Positions 1-9,194 of a stretch of 64,000 bases of DNA are shown here, in pieces. The translations under genes and the position numbers were made by a program. How positions within the stretch are numbered: the stretch's first letter is position 1; the number at the start of each line of letters is the position of its first letter. The stretch is from Candidatus Eremiobacterota bacterium. GTDB lineage: Bacteria > Vulcanimicrobiota > Vulcanimicrobiia > Vulcanimicrobiales > Vulcanimicrobiaceae. The DNA is taken from contig JAFAYE010000001.1 of assembly GCA_019240525.1 (NCBI GenBank), positions 283,300 to 347,299 on the forward strand. The letters run 5' to 3'. The notes beneath the pieces were generated by a model. That model saw only the letters and a program-made list of their open reading frames with translations, searched no databases and was not told where the DNA came from.

Positions 1-922
1 GCTCGAGCCACGGTATCATGTGCGTGAAGATACGCCCCACCATCTCGACGTTGACCTGAAAGAACGATCCGGGCGAGATGCGGTAGCGAATGCCGGCGAT
101 CGACTCCTCGATCTCAGCGTTGCCGGCGAGCACTCGATGACGTCGCCCCAGGATCGCGTTCTCGTTCGAGAGATCGAACGAGTTTGTAACGCCGGCTAGG
201 GGACGCAAATCGCGCATCAGTGCCGTCGCGCCGCTCTCTGCGCTCTCGGCACGTCGCGCGGTCGTGATCGTAACGACGCTGGACCCGGTTTGCGCCGAAC
301 TGCGGGATACGAGATGGCGCGTTTCGCGCAACAGCGCGCCGACGGGACCGCTGCGGCGGAGCCGGTCGAGCTCGTGCAGATCCGCGTCGAGTTTGGGCGT
401 GACGATCGGACATGCGTCAATGGGCACGATCTGGTGCGAGCGTTGCTTGTAAAATCCCAAAACCGCTGGATCTTCGCGGCCGTCGACGACCAGCGACATC
501 TTATTGCGATACGAGCGTGGTTGCTCCATTCCGATTGTCTCGCTCACGTTCGCGTTGGTAAGGCCACCGATGCGCTGCAGCGCATCGCGCACGAGGCCGC
601 GCTTCCAGACGAGCTGCGCGGTATAGGTGAGGTGCTGAATCTGACAACCGCCGCAAACTCCGAAGACGGGGCAGAAGGGCTTCGCGCGCTGCGCCGACTC
701 GCGCAGAATCTCGAGCATCGTTGCGACGGCGTATCGTTGCTTAACGTCGGTAATTCGCACGCGAGCGAGCTCGCCGGGCAGTGGGCCAAAACAAAAAACG
801 ACAAGCCCTCCGGCCCTGCCGACGCCTTGGCCATTTGCGAGAAGATCCGTGAAGTCGAGGTCGAGTTCGACCCCTTTGCGCAGGCGAGCGCCGGAGTTAG
901 GCGCTGTGTCGTTGGTCGTCAA
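1..922 (-). CDS. rlmD: 23S rRNA (uracil-C5)-methyltransferase, RlmD/TrmA family (3' part beyond window)
   Basis: SAM-dependent methyltransferase that makes 5-methyluridine in rRNA or tRNA. About 307 codons are visible and the gene runs off the left edge, so the catalytic C-terminal domain is missing here. The visible part has an N-terminal TRAM-like segment (residues 15-65) and a 4Fe-4S site of family spacing: C84, C90 and C93 in FCPVFGVCGGCQ, with a fourth cysteine at C171. It ends in the SPGSFFQVN segment that precedes the SAM domain. The start is inferred as TTG at 922, because the conserved N-terminus continues upstream of any in-frame ATG; this overlaps the preceding small membrane-protein gene by 26 bases. 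RlmD versus another TrmA-family paralogue cannot be settled without the C-terminus. Confidence 0.82.
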   Translation of the reverse strand, partial: MTTNDTAPNSGARLRKGVELDLDFTDLLANGQGVGRAGGLVVFCFGPLPGELARVRITDVKQRYAVATMLEILRESAQRAKPFCPVFGVCGGCQIQHLTYTAQLVWKRGLVRDALQRIGGLTNANVSETIGMEQPRSYRNKMSLVVDGREDPAVLGFYKQRSHQIVPIDACPIVTPKLDADLHELDRLRRSGPVGALLRETRHLVSRSSAQTGSSVVTITTARRAESAESGATALMRDLRPLAGVTNSFDLSNENAILGRRHRVLAGNAEIEESIAGIRYRISPGSFFQVNVEMVGRIFTHMIPWLE

Positions 923-1196
923 GCGCCTTGAGCAGCGAATTTGCCTCGTCGATGAGCTGCTGAATGCGCTGCGTCGTTGGATCTTCGCGCCGCTCGCCGG
1001 CGGCGAGACGGAAAGAGATGTATGCTAGGGTCGCGCCGAGCGCTGCAACTCCGACTCCGATACCGACCCACATGAGCGCGCGCGCGACGTGGCGTTGCTC
1101 ACGGTCGTCGAGCCGATCGGGATCGGTTCGTGATTCCGGCGACTGCATGGAGTGCTTGTTCGCGCCCAGGGTAGCTGCGTCCCTATTTCGGCCCAT
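897..1196 (-). CDS. Small single-pass membrane protein, function unknown
   Basis: A 99-residue protein I do not recognise. A charged N-terminal half (about residues 15-40, with DRLDDREQRHVAR) is followed by one clear membrane helix (ALMWVGIGVGVAALGATLAY, about residues 40-60). A short amphipathic C-terminal tail follows (TQRIQQLIDEANSLLKALDD) that could form a coiled coil. ATG at 1196 overlaps the end of the upstream secreted-protein gene by 14 bases, and its 3' end overlaps the TTG start of the rRNA methyltransferase. These overlaps suggest a translationally coupled leftward operon. An inner ATG (MQSPESRTD) is an alternative start. Confidence 0.6.
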   Translation of the reverse strand: MGRNRDAATLGANKHSMQSPESRTDPDRLDDREQRHVARALMWVGIGVGVAALGATLAYISFRLAAGERREDPTTQRIQQLIDEANSLLKALDDQRHSA

Positions 1197-1785
1197 GCGG
1201 AGCCACGCTTGCCAAGAAAACGTCGTCGACGAACTGTTGGGTTGAAAGCTTTGGATAGCCGTCGCCGTGCACCCCGAAATAGAGCCAAAAACTGCGGCCG
1301 GCATACGGCGAGAGATTCCACTGACTGAGAATCCAAGCGGCCTTGTTGTTGACGGATCGGTACAGATTCAAGACGACCTCGCCTCGATCGTCGAGCAGAT
1401 CGGCCTCCTGATACGCGAGAACCGCATTGCCCTCATTCGAAAGCTGATAGAGGCGGGCGCTTAACATAGCGGCCGGTGGAATCGTTACGCGCTGACAGAT
1501 GCCCGAGTTGCCGCGAGGCTCACCGGCTCCGGTCGCCGTGCCGGCATACGCGTCGTACGACCCCCTGTATGGATGCTCTTTGGTCACGTACGCGCCGACG
1601 TCGCCGCATTGAAACCATCCGTTGTTTACGCCGCCACTTTCAAAACTTGGATTCGCGATCGCATTGGTCGACGTGCCGGCGGCCGGCTTCCAAAGCCAAG
1701 GTTGGGGCACGTTATAGTGGCCCGGCACCGCATGACGTTGCGCACTGGACGCGCCCACGCCAACGAGGACAAGCAGTGCACTCAT
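1183..1785 (-). CDS. Secreted protein with carbohydrate-binding-like jelly-roll domain
   Basis: A 200-residue exported protein. The N-terminus MSALLVLVGVGASSAQ looks like a short signal peptide. The rest resembles the jelly-roll modules attached to secreted enzymes: it opens with NPSFESGGVNNGWFQCG, contains AYAGTATGAGEPRG, and has aromatic and acidic beta-strand segments to the end. The reading frame stays open upstream through the antisense of tRNA-Ser, so longer starts would translate the tRNA. ATG at 1785 is preferred because it leaves the tRNA free and puts the hydrophobic segment at the N-terminus. Ligand unknown. It is the first gene of a leftward set whose members overlap. Confidence 0.65.
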   Translation of the reverse strand: MSALLVLVGVGASSAQRHAVPGHYNVPQPWLWKPAAGTSTNAIANPSFESGGVNNGWFQCGDVGAYVTKEHPYRGSYDAYAGTATGAGEPRGNSGICQRVTIPPAAMLSARLYQLSNEGNAVLAYQEADLLDDRGEVVLNLYRSVNNKAAWILSQWNLSPYAGRSFWLYFGVHGDGYPKLSTQQFVDDVFLASVAPHGPK

Positions 1786-1831
1786 CGCAAGTATGCGCCG
1801 AGTCGACCCGATTGGTTGCGGATTCGGCTGA

Positions 1832-1922
1832 GGAGAGGTGGTCGAGCGGTTGAAGGCACTCGCTTGGAAAGCGAGCAGAGGTGTTGAGCCTCTCGAGGGT
1901 TCGAATCCCTCCCTCTCCGCCA
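1832..1922 (+). tRNA. tRNA-Ser (anticodon GGA), CCA encoded
   Basis: Class II tRNA. Acceptor GGAGAGG (1832-1838) pairs with CCTCTCC (1912-1918). The anticodon stem CTCGC/GCGAG encloses loop TTGGAAA, giving GGA, which reads TCC and TCT. A long variable arm and a GGTTCGAATCC T-arm follow. Discriminator G1919 is followed by an encoded CCA. Confidence 0.97.
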
Positions 1923-1937
1923 TCGCGGGCCGGCGAA

Positions 1938-2675
1938 TCATCCGCCGGCGACGTTGTCCAGATGTGCGAGCCAAAAGTCGAAGCTCGCTCGAGCCTGGGC
2001 CTCCAGCATGGCATCGCCCGGGATGACGTCGCGTTTCAGGCGCGCGGCCAGCGTGGTACGTGTCGCGTAGTTCGCATCGATGACCAAATCGGGGCGTTGA
2101 AGCGACGCGGCGATCTCGTCGGGCAAATCGGCATCGGGGGGCAGGGTACTAATCACGATCTCCGGCGGATTCTCGCGTGGCCAGGGGCGAGCCTCATACC
2201 GCCGACAGGTTTCGCTGACTCGTTCGCCGTTGCGACCCCAGACGAAGGCGTAAGCATCGTTGTCGTGCAGCTCGGCCAAGATGGCGCGCGCGGTCGCGCC
2301 GTAGCCGAGAACGCCGACGCGTTTGAGCGCAACGGGCTCGTCGAGTACGGCTTCGATCGCCATCCGCGCCCCGATCCCGTCGGTGGTGGTGCCCACGGTT
2401 CGGCTGCCGAAAAAAATGGTGTTTACCGCCCGCGCGCGTTGCGTTTCGTCGGTGCAGACCTCGCATGAAGCGATGACCTCTTCTTTGAGAGGATAGGTGA
2501 CGTTGCAGCCGGCGTAGCCTTCGGCCCGCAATCGCGCGATTGCGGCGGCCCCTTCGCCACGCGGCACGCGAATGGCCGCGTAACTTCCCTCGATCGCGGC
2601 CTCTTCGAGAAAACCGCGATGAAGCCGCGGGCTTGCGCTATGTTCGACTGGATCCCCGATCAACGCCAGCTTCAT
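1938..2675 (-). CDS. aroE: Shikimate dehydrogenase family protein
   Basis: NADPH-dependent reduction of 3-dehydroshikimate to shikimate in aromatic amino acid synthesis. The 245 residues cover both domains: an N-terminal substrate domain with SASPRLH (13-19), NVTYPLKE (58-65, catalytic lysine K64), NT at 85-86 and TDG with catalytic aspartate D99; then a Rossmann domain beginning VGVLGYGATARA. The sequence is slightly shorter than E. coli AroE (272 residues). Its ATG overlaps the stop of the following HAD phosphatase gene in an ATGA junction. A quinate/shikimate dehydrogenase paralogue is possible, but the NVT-P-K signature supports AroE. Confidence 0.88.
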   Translation of the reverse strand: MKLALIGDPVEHSASPRLHRGFLEEAAIEGSYAAIRVPRGEGAAAIARLRAEGYAGCNVTYPLKEEVIASCEVCTDETQRARAVNTIFFGSRTVGTTTDGIGARMAIEAVLDEPVALKRVGVLGYGATARAILAELHDNDAYAFVWGRNGERVSETCRRYEARPWPRENPPEIVISTLPPDADLPDEIAASLQRPDLVIDANYATRTTLAARLKRDVIPGDAMLEAQARASFDFWLAHLDNVAGG

Positions 2676-3154
2676 CCGCGACGCCCGCGCAGCATCAAAC
2701 GTTCGAAGAACCGGAAGACCCGGGTCACCGCAAAGTCTTTGAGCTCAATAGGCTCGGTGAGGATGGTATAGAGGCCGCAGAGCTTGCCGCCGAGCACGTC
2801 GGTAAAGAGTTGATCGCCGACCACGGCGATCTCGCGGCGGCGCAGCTGTAAGCTCCGTTTTGCCCGCAGGAAGCCAAAGGGCAGCGGCTTGAGCGCATTG
2901 GGAAAACAGGCAACGTCAAGCTGTGCGGCCAGAGTATTGACCCGTTCGGAAAAGTTATTCGACACGAGCACGATGCGAAAGCCGCGTTCCCGTGCCCGAG
3001 CCACCCAATCGACGTGCTCCTGACCGAGTTCGGTCGCGCGAAAACCGAGAAGGGTGTTGTCCAGGTCGACGATGAGACCGCGAATGCCGGCCGCTTCCAG
3101 CTCCTCGTGCGGTACGTCGTGAAGGCGCGCCGCGAAGCGGTCCGGTCCCAACAT
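2672..3154 (-). CDS. yqeG: YqeG family HAD-IIIA phosphatase
   Basis: HAD-superfamily phosphatase of the YqeG/PGP type, 160 residues from ATG 3154. HAD motif I is DLDNTLL (residues 30-36, nucleophile D30). Motif II is VSNNFSERV, and motif III/IV is GDQLFTDVLGG. The C-terminal RVFRFFERLMLR helix is typical of YqeG. A longer in-frame extension to 3277 is open but lacks family features and would intrude on the NrdR-box region, so it was rejected as the start. Physiological substrate uncertain (family members act on phosphatidylglycerophosphate or phosphoproteins). First gene of an operon with aroE. Confidence 0.82.
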   Translation of the reverse strand: MLGPDRFAARLHDVPHEELEAAGIRGLIVDLDNTLLGFRATELGQEHVDWVARARERGFRIVLVSNNFSERVNTLAAQLDVACFPNALKPLPFGFLRAKRSLQLRRREIAVVGDQLFTDVLGGKLCGLYTILTEPIELKDFAVTRVFRFFERLMLRGRRG

Positions 3155-3294
3155 TGCGGGTGTTGCCTTGTACCGGTTATCCCCGGTATCCTCGGGCCTG
3201 TCCACATCACCTCCACCCGAAAGCCCGCCGACTCCCGCCAGTCCACAGACTTTTGTCGCCAACCACAGCGGATGCACAAGGATTTGCGGCGCTG

Positions 3295-3310
3295 CCCCAA
3301 TATCTTGTGG
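3295..3310 (+). promoter_or_regulatory. NrdR box 1 upstream of nrdJ
   Basis: The 16-mer matches the NrdR-box consensus (acaCwAtATaTwGtgt) at 12 positions, including the central AATAT and the right half TTGTG. It lies about 92 bases upstream of the nrdJ ATG. It is spaced 32 bp centre to centre from the second box, three helical turns, as in known tandem NrdR operators. Confidence 0.6.
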
Positions 3311-3326
3311 TAAAGTAGCCGATATT

Positions 3327-3342
3327 ACACAATAGGTACCCT
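3327..3342 (+). promoter_or_regulatory. NrdR box 2 upstream of nrdJ
   Basis: The left half ACACAATA is a perfect half-site and the right half is degenerate; 11 of 16 positions match the consensus. The three-turn spacing from box 1 is the main reason to accept it. Confidence 0.5.
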
Positions 3343-3401
3343 AGAGGTCCTGAGAAACCGTTGTATGCGAACGGGTGTTTGGTAAGACTGAGGAGCTCGT
3401 T

Positions 3402-6400
3402 ATGAAGTTTACGCGCACGTATTCCGCCCCAGGTGAGCCCTATGCCGGCGTCACCTTTGAGCCTCGCAGCTCGCGGATCGTCAACCCGGACGGATCGGTG
3501 ATCTTCGAAGCGGCCGACGTCATGGTGCCGTCGACCTGGAGTCAGGTCGCAGTCGACGTGCTGGCGCAGAAGTATTGCCGGAAGGCCGGGGTACCGAACG
3601 CGACGACGCGCGTGGCCGAGCAGGGCGTCCCGGAGTGGCTCCAGCGCTCGACCGTCGACGAACGTGCCCTCGAGGCCCTTTCGCGCGACGATCAGTTCGC
3701 CGCCGAGCGCGACGCGCGGCAAGTCTTCAATCGAATGGCGGGGTGCTGGACGTATTGGGGCTGGAAGCACGGTTATTTCGATTCGGAAGACGATGCGCGA
3801 ATCTATTACGACGAGATGTGCGCGATGCTCGCGCGGCAAATCGGCGCCCCGAACTCTCCCCAATGGTTTAACACCGGGTTGCACTGGGCGTACGGCATCT
3901 CTGGCCCGGCTCAAGGGCATTGGTACGTCGATGCCGGCGACGGCGTGGCGAAGCGATCCCCGGACACGTTCTCTTTTCCGCAAGTCTCGGCGTGCTATAT
4001 CCTTGGCATCAATGACGATCTCGTTAATGAGGGCGGCATCTTCGATGGCGTGATTCGAGAGGCGCGCATTTTTAAGGGCGGCTCGGGATCAGGCGCCAAC
4101 TTTTCAAAGATTCGCGCCGCCGGCGAAAAGCTGACGGGCGGCGGAACGTCGAGCGGCTTGATGTCGTTTCTCAAGGTCTTCGATCGCGCAGCGGGTGCGA
4201 TTAAGTCCGGCGGAACGACGCGGCGAGCGGCAAAAATGGTCGTGCTCAACGCCGATCACCCCGATATCGAAGATTTTGTGAATTGGAAAGTACGCGAGGA
4301 GCGTAAGGTGGCCGACCTCGTGATCGGCTCGAGAATCTTCGAACGACAGCTCAACGCGATCATCGCGGCCGCTCACGATACCCGCGTGCCCGAACAGGCT
4401 CGCCTCGATCCATCGCTGAACGCTTCGCTCCGTCGCGCGATTCGCGAAGCGGTTGCCGCGGGCGTCCCGTCGGGCGCAGCTCAGAACGCATTGGATTACG
4501 CACGTCAAGGCTACACGCGGCTCGAAGTCGAGCAATACGAAACCGGGTGGGATTCCGAGGCCTACGTCACCGTTTCGGGACAAAACTCGAACAACTCCGT
4601 TCGGCTTACCAACGGATTCTTCGACTCGATCGATCGCGACGACGACTGGCTTCTGACCGCACGCACGACCGGCGACGTCGTCAAACGCATCAAAGCGCGC
4701 GAACTATGGGAACAGATCGCGGTTGCGGCATGGCAATGTGCCGATCCCGGCCTGCAGTTCGACGACACCATTCAAGAGTGGCACACGTGTTCCAATGACG
4801 AGCGCATCAACGCGACGAACCCCTGCAGTGAGTACGTCTTCGTCGACGATACGGCGTGCAATCTTGCCAGCCTTAATCTCGTCAAGTTTTTGAACGGCGA
4901 CGGCAATTTCGACGCGGCCCGGTTCGCCGAAGCCGCACGCATCTGGACCACGACGCTCGAGATTTCCGTTGCGATGGGGCAGATGCCCTCGAAACGAATC
5001 GCCGAGAAAAATCACGGGTATCGCACGCTCGGCCTCGGTTACGCGAACTTAGGAACACTACTCATGCGCATGGGCCTGCCGTACGATTCCGAAGAGAGCT
5101 TCGGCTGGTGTGGCGCGATCAACGCGCTGCTGACCGGCATGGGCTATCGTACTTCCGCAGAGATCTCGCAGAAGCTCGGCCCCTTCGCGCGATTTGAAGC
5201 GAACCGAGAGTCGATGCTGCGAGTCATTCGCAATCATCGGCGCGCGGCATATGCCGCCGACTCTCGCGAGTACGAGGGACTCTCCGTCAAGCCGGTCACG
5301 CATATGCCCACGCTCTTCACGCAGAAGACGTGGGCGCTCGCGCGCAAGACCTGGGATGAGGCGCTTTCGATCGGCGAAGTAGCGGGCTACCGAAACGCGC
5401 AAGTCACCGTCACCGCGCCGACCGGCACCATCGGGCTCGTGATGGATTGCGACACCACCGGGATCGAGCCCGATTTCGCTTTGGTGAAATTCAAGAAACT
5501 CGCCGGCGGAGGATATTTCAAGATCGTCAATCAGTCGGTGGACGCAGCCCTGCATAAGCTTGGGTACTCGCAAGATCAAGTCGAGGCCATCGAAACCTAT
5601 GCCAAAGGGACCGGAACGCTCGAAGAGGCACCTCACGTCAACCGCGCAACTTTGAAAGCCAAGGGCTTCGACGAAGCCGCGATTGCGCGCGCCGAGGCCG
5701 CGCTGCCGAGCGCCTTCGAGCTGCCATTCGTCTTCAACAAGTTCGTCCTTGGCGAGGCCTTCTGCAAAGAAGGACTCGGTATAACCGAAGAGCAGCTCAA
5801 CGATTGGAGTTTTTCGATCCTCCGCGATGGTCTGGGCTTTAGCACGCGACAGATCGAAGAAGCCTCGGCGCATATCTGTGGGCGAATGACGGTCGAGGGC
5901 GCGCCGTATCTCAAAGACGAACATCTTCCCGTCTTCGATTGCGCCACGCCGTGCGGTAAATACGGTACGCGTTACATCCGACCGCTTGCGCATGTCGACA
6001 TGATGGCTGCGGCTCAACCGTGGGTGAGCGGAGCGATCTCGAAGACCATCAACTTGCCGCAGACGGCCACGATTGCCGACGTCAAGGAAGCGTATCGCTA
6101 CGCGTGGGAGCGCATGATCAAGGCGGTCGCGTTGTACCGTGACGGATCGAAGCTCTCGCAGCCACTCGCCGCGAGCTATGATTTTGGCGGCGATTCGAGC
6201 GAAGAGGAGGCTGCGGCCCAAGCGCAGGCGCCCTTTACGACACCGCTGCAGATCGCCGAAAAGATCGTCTATCGCTACATCGCTAAGCGGCGGCCGATGC
6301 CGCAGCGGCGCAGCGGTTACACTCAAAAGGCGACGATCGCCGGACACAAAGTCTATTTGCGCACCGGCGAGTATGAAGGCGGCCAACTTGGCGAGATCTT

Positions 6401-6986
6401 CATCGACATGCACAAGGAGGGCGCGGCCTTCCGCTCGCTGATGAATAATTTCGCGATCGCCATCTCGTTGGGCTTACAGCACGGCGTCCCCCTCGAGGAG
6501 TTTGTCGAAGCGTTTACCTTCACGCGGTTCGAGCCAAACGGTCCGGTGGTCGGACACGATCACATCAAAATGGCGACGTCGATTCTCGATTATATCTTTC
6601 GCGAGCTCGCGGTCAGCTATCTCGGCCGTTACGACCTCGCGCACGTACAACCGTCGATGCAGATGGACGCGATGGGCCCCGAAGCGCAAGAGGAGTACAT
6701 CGCCGAGGAAGAGGCCGGCGTGCAAGTTCGCCCGGCCGGCATCGCCGAAAGCCTGCATCCCATCAGCTCGCATTTGCATCCAGGGCACGAATCGTCGCGG
6801 CCGTTACCGGCGATCGGCGGCGGGGGCACCGCCGTGGTCACGCTCGCACGAACCGAAGCGATCAATGCATCCAAGGCCAAAGGCTATACCGGCAACGCCT
6901 GTATGGAATGTGGGCAGCTAACGATGGTGCGTAACGGAGCCTGCGAAAAGTGCGATTCCTGTGGTGCGACGAGCGGCTGTAGTTAG
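3402..6986 (+). CDS. nrdJ: Adenosylcobalamin-dependent (class II) ribonucleoside-diphosphate reductase
   Basis: Makes deoxyribonucleotides using B12 to generate the thiyl radical, so it needs no oxygen and no small subunit. 1194 residues. Visible signatures: SACYIL (redox cysteine), the finger-loop region with NPCSEYVF (thiyl-radical cysteine) followed by ACNLASLNL (second redox cysteine), TAPTGTIG and [11 protein letters not shown]-terminal TSCPD-like region follows ([12 protein letters not shown] onward). The tail is cysteine-rich ([16 protein letters not shown]), probably zinc-binding or the re-reducing tail. The start is ATG 3402, set by AGGAG at 3391-3395 with 6-base spacing; an upstream ATG at 3375 lacks such a site. 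Two NrdR boxes suggest NrdR control. No cobalamin riboswitch is seen upstream. Confidence 0.96.
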   Translation: MKFTRTYSAPGEPYAGVTFEPRSSRIVNPDGSVIFEAADVMVPSTWSQVAVDVLAQKYCRKAGVPNATTRVAEQGVPEWLQRSTVDERALEALSRDDQFAAERDARQVFNRMAGCWTYWGWKHGYFDSEDDARIYYDEMCAMLARQIGAPNSPQWFNTGLHWAYGISGPAQGHWYVDAGDGVAKRSPDTFSFPQVSACYILGINDDLVNEGGIFDGVIREARIFKGGSGSGANFSKIRAAGEKLTGGGTSSGLMSFLKVFDRAAGAIKSGGTTRRAAKMVVLNADHPDIEDFVNWKVREERKVADLVIGSRIFERQLNAIIAAAHDTRVPEQARLDPSLNASLRRAIREAVAAGVPSGAAQNALDYARQGYTRLEVEQYETGWDSEAYVTVSGQNSNNSVRLTNGFFDSIDRDDDWLLTARTTGDVVKRIKARELWEQIAVAAWQCADPGLQFDDTIQEWHTCSNDERINATNPCSEYVFVDDTACNLASLNLVKFLNGDGNFDAARFAEAARIWTTTLEISVAMGQMPSKRIAEKNHGYRTLGLGYANLGTLLMRMGLPYDSEESFGWCGAINALLTGMGYRTSAEISQKLGPFARFEANRESMLRVIRNHRRAAYAADSREYEGLSVKPVTHMPTLFTQKTWALARKTWDEALSIGEVAGYRNAQVTVTAPTGTIGLVMDCDTTGIEPDFALVKFKKLAGGGYFKIVNQSVDAALHKLGYSQDQVEAIETYAKGTGTLEEAPHVNRATLKAKGFDEAAIARAEAALPSAFELPFVFNKFVLGEAFCKEGLGITEEQLNDWSFSILRDGLGFSTRQIEEASAHICGRMTVEGAPYLKDEHLPVFDCATPCGKYGTRYIRPLAHVDMMAAAQPWVSGAISKTINLPQTATIADVKEAYRYAWERMIKAVALYRDGSKLSQPLAASYDFGGDSSEEEAAAQAQAPFTTPLQIAEKIVYRYIAKRRPMPQRRSGYTQKATIAGHKVYLRTGEYEGGQLGEIFIDMHKEGAAFRSLMNNFAIAISLGLQHGVPLEEFVEAFTFTRFEPNGPVVGHDHIKMATSILDYIFRELAVSYLGRYDLAHVQPSMQMDAMGPEAQEEYIAEEEAGVQVRPAGIAESLHPISSHLHPGHESSRPLPAIGGGGTAVVTLARTEAINASKAKGYTGNACMECGQLTMVRNGACEKCDSCGATSGCS

Positions 6987-7044
6987 CACGGTGTTGAGTT
7001 CTCTCCGATGCGACTTTGGGGCGGTTGCGTAAAAGAGCCACTCA

Positions 7045-7728
7045 ATGATGATGCTTTTTACGCTCGCAATCGCTCTTTCGCAATCCGTGAGCGCCGCTCC
7101 AGAACCCTTGAGGCCGCCGGACGGGAGCTACACCTACACGATTAGTGAAGGGGCAGGTCCAGCGATCTTCCAGAGCACGATCGTCGTCAAGAGCAATGGA
7201 CCGACATTCGCGGTCTTCGAGAAGACTAAGCTGCCGAATGGCGCGGTCGCGATGACTACATGCACGTGGTCCAGCGCTGACCTGTTGCCGATCTCATTTG
7301 AAGTGCGTCAGGGAAAAACAGCATTGCGCGCGCGAATATCGCCGACGACGCTGAGTTTTACCAGTATACCGATTTCCTTTTCGCGGATTCGCGGCACAAG
7401 TTACATACTGCCCAGTGTGGGGCTTATTACGACTTCCATGATGCTGCCCTATCTTGTAACCGCGCACCCTGGCGAGTCGATTACTATCGCGGAGATCCAA
7501 AATAAGCAAACCGTACTTGCTCAGCCGAGCAGTGCATCCCCGAGCCAGGCAGGTCCGACCGGAGATGTGCCCTGTAGCATCACTAAAGACAAAGAACACG
7601 GGAACGCCGCAGATCCCGAGCAAATAGTTGCATGGCGCAACCCGAAAACGGGTGTCATCGACGAGGAGCACGTTTCCCCGGGGGACGCAAGGATAGTGCT
7701 GGTCAAGTTTACGCCCGGCTCCCGTTGA
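7045..7728 (+). CDS. Secreted protein of unknown function
   Basis: 227 residues with a hydrophobic N-terminus ([21 protein letters not shown]) that reads as a cleavable signal peptide. The mature part is beta-rich: [20 protein letters not shown], then [15 protein letters not shown]. It resembles proteins that report a substrate or cargo with a 'formula-like' outer-face beta fold, but no family motif is identifiable. Only two cysteines follow the signal region (near residues 75 and 177). Its stop lies 8 bases before the start of the phosphoesterase gene, so the two are probably cotranscribed. Confidence 0.6.
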   Translation: MMMLFTLAIALSQSVSAAPEPLRPPDGSYTYTISEGAGPAIFQSTIVVKSNGPTFAVFEKTKLPNGAVAMTTCTWSSADLLPISFEVRQGKTALRARISPTTLSFTSIPISFSRIRGTSYILPSVGLITTSMMLPYLVTAHPGESITIAEIQNKQTVLAQPSSASPSQAGPTGDVPCSITKDKEHGNAADPEQIVAWRNPKTGVIDEEHVSPGDARIVLVKFTPGSR

Positions 7729-7736
7729 AGCGACCG

Positions 7737-9185
7737 ATGCAAATGAATGCCCGGCGAAGCGTTCGCTGGACATTGCATTTTTTGGTATTGTCGCTGTCGG
7801 CGATGATGGCGGCCCCCGCCGATAGCAACCTGGGCGGCCAAGACATTCATAAGATCCGGCACGTTGTCATCATCATGCAAGAGAATCGCTCGTTCGATAG
7901 TTACTTTGGCACTTATCCTGGTGCTGACGGAATTCCGATGCGTCGCGGAGTGCCCCTCGTTTGCGTCCCCGATGCCCGAACACATAGCTGCGTGCGGCCC
8001 TATCACGACGCGAACGATGAGAACACCGGCGGCCCGCACGGCGCCCTCGCCGCCGATCGTGACGTCAACGGCGGAAAGATGGACGGTTTCATCGGCGCGA
8101 TGGAGGGCGCAGCGGAAACGGGAGGCTGCCCGACCGACATTCCCACGTGCGCGGTCAGGGGTCACGAGCGCAGCGTTATGGGCTATCACACGGAGCGAGA
8201 GCTGCCCGACTACTGGGCCTACGCGCGCAATTTCGTTCTTCAAGATCGCATGTTCGAGCCGATTGCTTCGTGGAGTCTGCCGCAGCATCTCTATATGGTC
8301 TCGGAGTGGGCCGCCAGCTGTGCCACCATCGGCGATCCAATGAGCTGCAAGCGGGAGCGCACCTATTTCAATCCGCAAGATTTTCCGCGCGATCTCTTCG
8401 ACACAGGATCGCCACAGGTGGCCGGTCGCCCGGATTATCCCTGGACCGACCTCACCTATCTATTGCACGCGCACGGCGTCTCGTGGGCGTATTACGTGAT
8501 GGACGGCTTCGAGCCGGATTGCCTCGCCGATCAGAGCAGCTGTCGTCGCCGCCCGCAGAGCGCGCGGACTCCCGGGATCTGGAATCCGCTACGCTCGTTT
8601 ACCGACGTCAAACAGGACGATCAGCTCGGCAACATCAAGGACACTAGCCTTTTCTTCAGCGATGTGCGCGACGGAAAGTTGCCGGCCGTCGTCTGGCTCG
8701 CTCCAGGAAATCGCTACAGCGAGCATCCGCCGGGGAGCGTTCGCAGCGGCCAAGCCTATGTTGTCGGCATCGTAAACGCGCTGATGCGCAGTCAATATTG
8801 GTCGTCGACTGCGATCTTTTTGACGTGGGACGACTGGGGCGGCTTCTACGATCACGTGGTGCCACCCAAGGTCAACTATTTCGGTTACGGACTACGCGTG
8901 CCGGCGCTCGTCATCAGCGCCTACGCGCGTAAGGGATATATCGATCACCAAACGCTGAGTCACGACGCCTACGTCAAGTTCATCGAAGACGATTTCCTCG
9001 GCGGCGAGCGCATCAATCCAACGAGCGATGGCCGCCCCGATCCGCGCGGCACCGTACCCGAAGAAGCGCCCGAGCTGGGCGATCTACGCAAAGACTTCGA
9101 TTTTTCGCAATCGCCGCGGGCGGCACTGATATTGCCCGGCGGCATCGGCCCTCCGTATAAGCCCGGATACGCCGGGCCGCCATAA
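7737..9185 (+). CDS. Secreted phosphoesterase, phospholipase C/acid phosphatase family (PF04185)
   Basis: 482-residue exported phosphoesterase of the AcpA/PlcH superfamily, which hydrolyses phosphomonoesters or phospholipid head groups. The signal peptide is [23 protein letters not shown]. The first conserved block is [17 protein letters not shown], where ENRSFD holds the metal-binding and nucleophile residues. Later blocks are [34 protein letters not shown] and [17 protein letters not shown] 7737 is chosen because the longer frame runs back into the upstream gene; ATG 7743 is also possible. It converges with a second family member 9 bases downstream. Substrate not predictable. Confidence 0.85.
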   Translation: MQMNARRSVRWTLHFLVLSLSAMMAAPADSNLGGQDIHKIRHVVIIMQENRSFDSYFGTYPGADGIPMRRGVPLVCVPDARTHSCVRPYHDANDENTGGPHGALAADRDVNGGKMDGFIGAMEGAAETGGCPTDIPTCAVRGHERSVMGYHTERELPDYWAYARNFVLQDRMFEPIASWSLPQHLYMVSEWAASCATIGDPMSCKRERTYFNPQDFPRDLFDTGSPQVAGRPDYPWTDLTYLLHAHGVSWAYYVMDGFEPDCLADQSSCRRRPQSARTPGIWNPLRSFTDVKQDDQLGNIKDTSLFFSDVRDGKLPAVVWLAPGNRYSEHPPGSVRSGQAYVVGIVNALMRSQYWSSTAIFLTWDDWGGFYDHVVPPKVNYFGYGLRVPALVISAYARKGYIDHQTLSHDAYVKFIEDDFLGGERINPTSDGRPDPRGTVPEEAPELGDLRKDFDFSQSPRAALILPGGIGPPYKPGYAGPP

Positions 9186-9194
9186 CCGGCGCGA

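Noticed and set aside
290-931. Plus-strand 213-residue frame over the RlmD gene
   Set aside because: It has no family features, while the minus strand shows a clear TrmA-family iron-sulfur motif.
1786-1974. N-terminal extension of the secreted lectin-like protein
   Set aside because: It would translate antisense tRNA-Ser sequence.
3155-3401. Cobalamin riboswitch before the B12-dependent RNR
   Set aside because: No B12-box-like conserved core was seen; the features found fit NrdR boxes instead.
3207-3983. Minus-strand 258-residue frame over the start of nrdJ
   Set aside because: Arg-rich antisense shadow of the well-conserved RNR gene.
5058-6413. Minus-strand 451-residue frame in nrdJ
   Set aside because: Antisense shadow in GC-rich DNA; composition skewed to Arg/Leu/Asp and no motif.
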